Assembly: GCA_000416085.1 (NCBI GenBank) | Contig: KE356579.1 | Span: 412,089 to 430,968 of the forward strand | Length of the DNA stretch: 18,880 nt | Origin: a halophilic archaeon J07HX64 | Lineage (GTDB): Archaea > Halobacteriota > Halobacteria > Halobacteriales > Haloarculaceae | Direction of reading: 5' to 3' | Shown here: positions 14,422 through 18,880 of the stretch, piece after piece | Numbering within the stretch: position 1 is the first letter of the stretch | Layout of the letters: the number at the start of each line of letters is the position of its first letter | Program-made: the position numbers and the translations under genes | Notes under the pieces: model-generated | The model's database searches: none | Seen by the model: the letters and a program-made list of their open reading frames with translations, nothing else | Told to the model about the DNA's origin: nothing

Positions 14422-14600
14422 GAGTAACGCGAACCTCGTCGGCCAGGATAGGGCTGGATGCTCTGTCGAGGGGTCCACCAGTGACGGCAGGATAGGAGAT
14501 CAGCGTAGCCGAACTCCACAGTCGGAGCCTCGTAGCTCAGTGTAGCGGGTTAGAGAGACTGTCTCGGCGTGGGTCTGCTGTGGTCTGTCGTGCGGGTCGT

Positions 14601-15578
14601 TCACCGGCGAAGAATCCAGGAGGCCGGAGAGGGGAGATGGCGGGCACGACCTTTGCCGACACCCTCCTCGGACGCCGGCTCGTCGGCTGGAATAGCGCTG
14701 ACCCGCCGGAACACGGTGACAGGGTCACCGGTTCGCCGCCAGTGCCACCAGGTCCGTGCGACAGTCCAGAGTTTGCGACTCCGGGAGAGGGTCGGTTGAG
14801 CGGTGACAACATCGAACTCACGGCTGCGGATCAGACGGTGATGCTCGGCGTACAGCACCGCAGCCAGCAAAACACCGAACTGGCAGTCCTCTGGAAGCTT
14901 CTGGATGCCTCTGACACCCACCCGGTATCGGTCCTCGGCACGGCGCAGTTCGGTGCTGATGGCCTCCCGGACATCGGGCGTACAGCGCTCGTCCCGCAGG
15001 TCGTCGATGGCGACATCGTGCTGGTGTAGCGTCTCCAGCGGCAGGTAGACCCGGTCGAGGTCGCGGATGTCCTCCTGGACGTCGCGGATGAAGTTCGTCA
15101 ACTGGAACGCCTCGCCGAGGGCCATCGCGTGTGGCCGAACCTCGGGGGTATCGACCCCCATGACCGCGCTCATCATGTTACCTACCGCCGCCGCGGAGCC
15201 GCGCATGTACGCCTCCACGTCGTCGTAGGTTTCGTAACGGTCCGTGTCGATATCGGATATCATCGCGTCGATGAACTCGTCGACCTCCGTCTCGGGGATT
15301 CCGGCTTCCTCGCGGACCGAGGCAAACGCCTCGACGACGGGATCCTCGGCCGGTTCGTGACCGAGTGCCGCCTCCCGGAGCGCTTCGAGACGGGCGCGTT
15401 GCTCTGCCTGCGTGCGGTCCTCCTCGCCGTCGACGACCTCGTCGGCGATGCGAAAGAAGCCGTACAGGACGTAGGTCTGCTCGCGAACGCGCTCGGGCAA
15501 CAACCGGGTCGCGTAGTAGAACGTCCGTCCAGTGTTCCGGTGAATCGACTTCCCCCGCTCTCGCTGCGCCCTGTTCAC
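14601..15578 (-). CDS. crtB: Phytoene synthase
   Basis: A 325-residue trans-isoprenyl head-to-head synthase that condenses two geranylgeranyl diphosphates to phytoene, the first committed step to the C50 carotenoid bacterioruberin and to retinal in haloarchaea. Both aspartate-rich Mg-diphosphate motifs are present: DEVVD (46-50) and DVQED (166-170), with TNFIRDV preceding the second. Other family features are FYYATRLLP (20-28) and YGFFRIADE (39-47). The start is GTG 15578; an in-frame stop lies just upstream, and a CTTTATC box on this strand (15602-15608) is about 27 bp before it. No other carotenoid gene is in the window. The C-terminal 30 residues are Arg- and Ser-rich and probably variable. 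Confidence 0.95.
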   Translation of the reverse strand: MNRAQRERGKSIHRNTGRTFYYATRLLPERVREQTYVLYGFFRIADEVVDGEEDRTQAEQRARLEALREAALGHEPAEDPVVEAFASVREEAGIPETEVDEFIDAMISDIDTDRYETYDDVEAYMRGSAAAVGNMMSAVMGVDTPEVRPHAMALGEAFQLTNFIRDVQEDIRDLDRVYLPLETLHQHDVAIDDLRDERCTPDVREAISTELRRAEDRYRVGVRGIQKLPEDCQFGVLLAAVLYAEHHRLIRSREFDVVTAQPTLSRSRKLWTVARTWWHWRRTGDPVTVFRRVSAIPADEPASEEGVGKGRARHLPSPASWILRR

Positions 15579-15696
15579 AGCTTAAAGTTGGGCTGGATTC
15601 TGATAAAGCTATCACCTTCCCTGTCTGTTTTTACCTTCGATTACATATTCCTCCGACAGTGTCCGGTCGGCCGCCGGAGGACTGCCGAACGCGGTG

Positions 15697-15704
15697 CTTA
15701 CAAG
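15697..15704 (+). promoter_or_regulatory. TATA-like box of the NMD3 gene
   Basis: CTTACAAG is centred about 28 bp before ATG 15729, favouring that start over the in-frame ATG at 15717. Confidence 0.4.
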
Positions 15705-15728
15705 TAGCCGACCCGTATGTATAATCAA

Positions 15729-16823
15729 ATGAGTCGTTCCGGAGAGTTCTGCCCGCGCTGTGGCACCGATGTCGACGGGAGAGCGGCCGGACCGACCGCC
15801 CGGGACCGCGCGCTGTGTGACGACTGCTATCTCGCCGAGTACGACCTTGTGGACGCCCCCGAACGCGTCGAGGTACAGGTCTGTGCCCGGTGTGGGGCTG
15901 TTCGACGCGGCAACCGCTGGGTCGATATCGGTGCACAGGACTACACCGATATCGCCGTCGACGCCGTCCAGGAGGCGCTGGGTGTTCACGTCGATGCGAC
16001 GGAGATCTCCTGGCAGGTCGCCCCCGAGCAGGTCGACGAGACCACTATTCGGATGCACTGTCAGTTCACCGGTCGACTCCGTGACCGGCCGCTCGCCGAG
16101 GAGGTGCTCGTCCCGGCGAAACTCGGCCGGGGAACCTGCGAGCGGTGTGGCCGTATCGCCGGCGGTTCGTACGCCGGTGTCGTCCAGGTGCGAGCCCGTG
16201 GCCGCGACCCCGATCAGGAGGAGTGTGACCGCGCCGCCGAGCTCGCTCACGAACTCGTCGCGGCACACGAGGCCGACGGTGACCGCGAGGCGTTTGTTAC
16301 CGAGGTCACAGCTGTCGAGGGTGGACTCGACATCCGGCTTTCGACGACACAGCTCGGTGAGCAGGTCGCACGCCGTCTGGTCGAGACGTTCGGTGGCTCC
16401 TACACGGACCACGAGACGCTGGTCACCGAGGACGGGGACGGCAACGGTGTCTACCGGCTCACCTACGCCGTCCGGCTCCCGCCGTATCGCCCCGGCGAAC
16501 TGGTCGACCCCGGCGACGGTGACGGTCCAGTCCTGATTCAGAGCGCACGCGACCGCCTCTCCGGGCTCCGCCTGGACACCGGTGGCACCTTCGAGGCCCC
16601 GCTCGACGACGCGCCCGACGCCCGCAGACTCGGCTGGCGCTCGGATGCCGCCGAAACGACTGTCGTTGCTGTCGAGGACGAACACGCCGTACAGCTGCTC
16701 GACCCCGAAACCTACGAGTCTGTCACCGTTGCTCGCCCGCCGTTTTTCCACCCCGACGCGGAAACCGTGCCCGTGATTCGGGCCGATGGGAGCGTCCACA
16801 TCCTGCCCGAAACCGACGGGTGA
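15729..16823 (+). CDS. nmd3: NMD3 family 60S/50S ribosomal export-biogenesis protein homologue
   Basis: A 364-residue archaeal homologue of eukaryotic Nmd3, the adaptor that binds the large ribosomal subunit during maturation. The N-terminus carries paired zinc-binding knuckles: CPRC (8-11), CDDC (30-33), CARC (52-55) and CERC (137-140), typical of the family. The rest is an acidic region with mixed alpha/beta character and RLTYAVRLPPYRPGELV-type strands near 245-260, as expected for the NMD3 core. Archaea have no nucleus, so the role is presumably in subunit assembly or quality control. The start at 15729 (MSRSGEFCPRC) is favoured over ATG 15717 by promoter spacing. It is divergent from crtB across 150 bp. 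Confidence 0.9.
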   Translation: MSRSGEFCPRCGTDVDGRAAGPTARDRALCDDCYLAEYDLVDAPERVEVQVCARCGAVRRGNRWVDIGAQDYTDIAVDAVQEALGVHVDATEISWQVAPEQVDETTIRMHCQFTGRLRDRPLAEEVLVPAKLGRGTCERCGRIAGGSYAGVVQVRARGRDPDQEECDRAAELAHELVAAHEADGDREAFVTEVTAVEGGLDIRLSTTQLGEQVARRLVETFGGSYTDHETLVTEDGDGNGVYRLTYAVRLPPYRPGELVDPGDGDGPVLIQSARDRLSGLRLDTGGTFEAPLDDAPDARRLGWRSDAAETTVVAVEDEHAVQLLDPETYESVTVARPPFFHPDAETVPVIRADGSVHILPETDG

Positions 16824-17043
16824 GACAGCGACAGGAACAGGTCCGATAGCCTTCGTTTTGCTCTGCTGCCCCGTCAGTGCCGGCTGCACTCCGTCTCTGT
16901 GTCGTGTTCGGACTCGACCGGCGCTCCGGTGAGTCGTCGACCTGACCCGACCTGGCCTCCGACTGCACCGGAGGCTGCCGCCGTATCGACCGGTGTGCTC
17001 GACGAGCGGTCACTACTATACGCTGGAGCCTGTAGCACACTCC
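16824..17043 (+). promoter_or_regulatory. NMD3-birA gap with the birA TATA box
   Basis: A 220-bp gap with no gene. TTTT at about 16856-16859 may help terminate NMD3 transcription. CTATAC (17016-17021) lies about 26 bp before the birA ATG and is the likely TATA box. Confidence 0.45.
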
Positions 17044-17964
17044 ATGCAGGAGACACGCATCCGCGTGCTGGAGGGGGTTGAGCAGGGACCGGTGTCGGGC
17101 CCGGCGCTCGCAGACCAGTTGGATATCTCGCGCGCAGCGGTCTGGAAGCACGTTGAGGCGCTGCGCGAGGCGGGGTTCGAGATACCGGGCAGTGACGACG
17201 GCTACAAACTCGGGTCTGTGCCGGAGTTCGGCCCGGCCGTCGCGTTCGGTCTCGAGGCTCCCTTCGACGTGATCTATCACGACAGCATCGACAGCACGAA
17301 CAGGCGTGCCCGCGAGTTGGCGGCCGAGGGGCGCTCGAACGTCGCGGTGGTGGCCGACGAGCAGACCGGAGGGCGTGGTCGTCTCGACCGGACGTGGGTG
17401 TCACCGAGCGGCGGTGTCTGGCTCTCCGCGCTCGTCCGCCCCGGGGTGCCGGCCGCACACGCGCCGCTTTACACACTCGCCGCGGCGGTTGCGACCACCC
17501 GCGCGGTCCGGGAAGCCGGTATCGAGGCGGGGATAAAGTGGCCGAACGACGTGCTCGTCGACGGACGGAAACTCGCCGGTATCCTCACCGAGATGGAGGG
17601 TGAGGCCGACCGGGTGACGTGGCTCGTCGTCGGTGTCGGGTTGAACGCCGATGTCGACCCAGCGGCCCTACCAGCCGCGGACGCGACGAGTCTCAGCGCC
17701 GAGGGTGTGAACGTGGACCGCCGGGTTCTGACCCAGCGGCTCCTGGAGGAGTTCCATACCCTCCACGAGAGCCGCGAGACCATTCTGCCGGCGTGGCGTG
17801 AGTACGCCGACACGTTGGGTCGGTCTGTCCGTGTCGAGACAGGCGACCGGACCGTCGAAGGTGAGGCCACCGACATCGAGTTCCCAGGGACCCTCCGGAT
17901 CGACACCGGTGACGGCGTTGAGGCGGTCGCCGCCGGTGACTGTGAGCATCTCCGGCCGGCCTGA
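17044..17964 (+). CDS. birA: Biotin--[acetyl-CoA carboxylase] ligase with N-terminal HTH (BirA)
   Basis: A 306-residue bifunctional biotin protein ligase. Residues 1-60 form a winged helix (ALADQLDISRAAVWKHVEAL), which in E. coli BirA represses biotin genes. The catalytic domain has the STN motif (84-86), the biotinyl-AMP loop GGRGRLDRTW (109-118), KWPND (165-169) and GRKLAGILTE with the catalytic Lys (about 176). The C-terminal SH3-like cap is present (about 258-304). It makes biotinyl-5'-AMP and transfers biotin to a lysine of carboxylase carrier proteins, and may act as a biotin-responsive repressor. ATG 17044 is chosen because the HTH starts there and a TATA box precedes it by 26 bp. No biotin synthesis genes are nearby. 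Confidence 0.95.
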   Translation: MQETRIRVLEGVEQGPVSGPALADQLDISRAAVWKHVEALREAGFEIPGSDDGYKLGSVPEFGPAVAFGLEAPFDVIYHDSIDSTNRRARELAAEGRSNVAVVADEQTGGRGRLDRTWVSPSGGVWLSALVRPGVPAAHAPLYTLAAAVATTRAVREAGIEAGIKWPNDVLVDGRKLAGILTEMEGEADRVTWLVVGVGLNADVDPAALPAADATSLSAEGVNVDRRVLTQRLLEEFHTLHESRETILPAWREYADTLGRSVRVETGDRTVEGEATDIEFPGTLRIDTGDGVEAVAAGDCEHLRPA

Positions 17965-18122
17965 GCGACCACGATACTCCGAGCGGTGAGCCCGGTTGCT
18001 CCGCCGGCCCCGATGGACCTCGGTTACGCGGGCACCCGAAACGTCCTCTCACAGACCACCGACCCGGTAGAGCTATTACCGATGCAATAACAGTATACAC
18101 GGTTGAGGTTGTACTCCGGACA
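17965..18122 (+). promoter_or_regulatory. birA-surface protein gap with promoter
   Basis: A 158-bp gap. AT-rich sequence occurs only at about 18074-18100, where AGTATACA (centred near 18096) lies about 27 bp before ATG 18123. No gene or RNA was recognised in the rest. Confidence 0.45.
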
Positions 18123-18880
18123 ATGATGAGGCAGACAGCGAACCGGCGGGAGGCGCTCGGAGCACTCGGGTTGACAGCAGTCGGCGTGCTCGGTGTGCCG
18201 ACTGCTCTCGCACAGACCGACCCGGAGGTGACGGTCACAATCGACCCTCCGGAGCCGACGACCGTCTCGGGCGACACGGTGACCGTCGATGTCGTGATAC
18301 GGGGTGCCACAGAGGGGGTCTCCGGGTACACATTCAGGTTACAGGTCGACGACCCGACTGTCGGGACGATCACGGGGTTCGAGGAGTTCCAGGGCCGGTT
18401 CCGGAAATCAGAGATTGTCGACGACGGTTCGGCGGTGATGTTCGAGGCGGCGCTCGGCACCGAAACCTACGAGGGTGCCGATCAGATAGCTATCGGAACC
18501 GTAACGTTCAGCGGCGAACGCGTCGCCCAGAGTCCGCTCACGTTCTCGAACGGCTCCTCCTCCGACGTCGAGGTAAAGGAACCCAACCAGAACGCCTACC
18601 GAACGACTACCGAGCCGGGAACTCTCAGTGTCGAGGCCGACGAGCGGCCGCTGGTGTCGTCGTTTCAGGTGAGCCCACCCGAACCACGTGCCGGCGAGTC
18701 GGTTACCTTCGACGCGAGCGATTCGACCGGTGCCGTCGCGGCGTACAACTGGACGTTCGGTGATGGAACAACGGGGAGCACCGACGAGGTCGTGACCAGC
18801 TACACGTACGACCAGGCCGGCGAGTACGAGGTCACACTCGAACTCGAGGGCGAGAACGGCAGCACGGACCAGACCAGCCA
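18123..18880 (+). CDS. Tat-exported cohesin-like/PKD-domain surface protein, 3' end outside the window
   Basis: An open frame of 252 codons running off the right edge. The N-terminus has a twin-arginine motif (NRREAL, residues 7-12), a hydrophobic stretch and a likely signal-peptidase site at ALA-QT (about 30). There is no lipobox Cys. Residues about 35-165 resemble a cohesin-type beta-sandwich (VTVTIDPPEPTTVSGDTVTVDV at the start, GYTFRLQVDDP and IAIGTVTFSG later). From about 177 a PKD domain begins, with FDASDS (196-201) and the diagnostic NWTFGDG (209-215) and SYTYDQAGEYEVTL. Such proteins are secreted and mediate adhesion or protein-protein contacts at the cell surface. A second in-frame ATG (18126) is equally possible. 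Further PKD repeats, a dockerin or a surface anchor may follow. Confidence 0.82.
   Translation, partial: MMRQTANRREALGALGLTAVGVLGVPTALAQTDPEVTVTIDPPEPTTVSGDTVTVDVVIRGATEGVSGYTFRLQVDDPTVGTITGFEEFQGRFRKSEIVDDGSAVMFEAALGTETYEGADQIAIGTVTFSGERVAQSPLTFSNGSSSDVEVKEPNQNAYRTTTEPGTLSVEADERPLVSSFQVSPPEPRAGESVTFDASDSTGAVAAYNWTFGDGTTGSTDEVVTSYTYDQAGEYEVTLELEGENGSTDQTS

Larger units (their letters stand above)
13841..14600. other. 760-bp gene-poor region dense in inverted repeats
   Basis: No credible protein gene is present. Short frames on both strands lack haloarchaeal codon bias and acidity. About 13860-14350 is noticeably AT-richer than the flanks. The region contains at least eight inverted repeats (entered separately where strong), a direct repeat ATACGAGTG at 14019-14027 and 14046-14054, a T-run at 14342-14346, and a tRNA-like fragment near 14529-14556. 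It replaces the expected continuation of the L39e/L31e/aIF6 operon. It may hold one or more structured RNAs, a small non-autonomous element or decayed sequence. I could not match it to SRP RNA, RNase P RNA or an origin. Confidence 0.5.

Noticed and set aside
13841..14600. SRP 7S RNA or RNase P RNA
   Set aside because: I looked for the SRP helix-8 GGAAG...AGCAG pattern and the RNase P conserved GAGGAAAGTC-type block and did not find them, although a covariance search would be decisive.
13841..14600. Replication origin
   Set aside because: The region is AT-rich with repeats, but there is no orc1/cdc6 gene nearby and no recognisable origin recognition box with its G-run.
14529..14605. Complete tRNA gene
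   Set aside because: Only D-arm-like sequence is present. No anticodon stem, T loop or matching acceptor end follows before the crtB coding region.
15612..16889. Long minus-strand open frame (425 codons) opposite NMD3
   Set aside because: NMD3 is clear on the plus strand with its four zinc knuckles. The antisense frame mirrors its codons and shows no domain.

Overview
The window looks like chromosomal DNA of a halophilic archaeon (class Halobacteria). The DNA is GC-rich with strong G/C preference at third codon positions, and the encoded proteins are very acidic. It carries archaeal/eukaryal-type information genes (L21e, L39e, L31e, aIF6, NMD3, an archaeal 2',3'-RNA ligase-like ThpR). Most genes have a TATA-like box centred about 26-30 bp before the start codon, which is the haloarchaeal leaderless-mRNA layout. 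Secreted proteins have twin-arginine signals. I see no transposase, integrase, CRISPR array or phage gene, so this is mostly housekeeping chromosome. I cannot name the genus.

Layout, left to right. 1-32 may be the last codons of an upstream gene. An aldehyde dehydrogenase (247-1770) follows. Next is a leftward pair: an unrecognised 125-aa protein (1895-2272) and a two-CBS-domain protein (2590-3027). Divergent from the CBS gene is a PfkB/KDG-kinase-like protein whose catalytic Asp appears to be Gly. It converges, with 2 bp between, on carA (carbamoyl-phosphate synthase small subunit, leftward). carA is divergent from an Lrp/AsnC regulator, and the 98-bp gap between them holds several TACGAAA copies that look like an operator. 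A dUTPase of the dCTP-deaminase fold follows the regulator, so 4.1-6.2 kb has a pyrimidine theme (carA, lrp, dut).

L21e (leftward) and tRNA-Ala(GGC) (rightward) are divergent at 6.4-6.9 kb. A Tat-exported lipoprotein with a PQQ-type beta-propeller follows (7115-8338). A leftward TPR-protein/DUF424 pair (8573-9761) is divergent from thpR (9813-10370), and one AT-rich box in the 51-bp gap is positioned to serve both. After a 523-bp gap with no convincing gene comes a membrane histidine kinase with a degenerate ATP-binding domain (10894-12654). Then comes a tight translation operon: rpl39e, rpl31e and aIF6 (12742-13840).

The usual haloarchaeal continuation of that operon (rplX, pfdA, ftsY) is missing. 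In its place is a 760-bp stretch (13841-14600) without a credible gene. It is AT-richer in its first half and packed with inverted repeats, ends one structured segment in a T-run, and carries a tRNA-like D-arm fragment. This is the most interesting part of the window: it may be a structured RNA locus, a small non-autonomous element, or a rearrangement scar. Beyond it are phytoene synthase (leftward), NMD3, biotin ligase BirA with an HTH, and the start of a Tat-exported cohesin-like/PKD surface protein that runs off the right edge.
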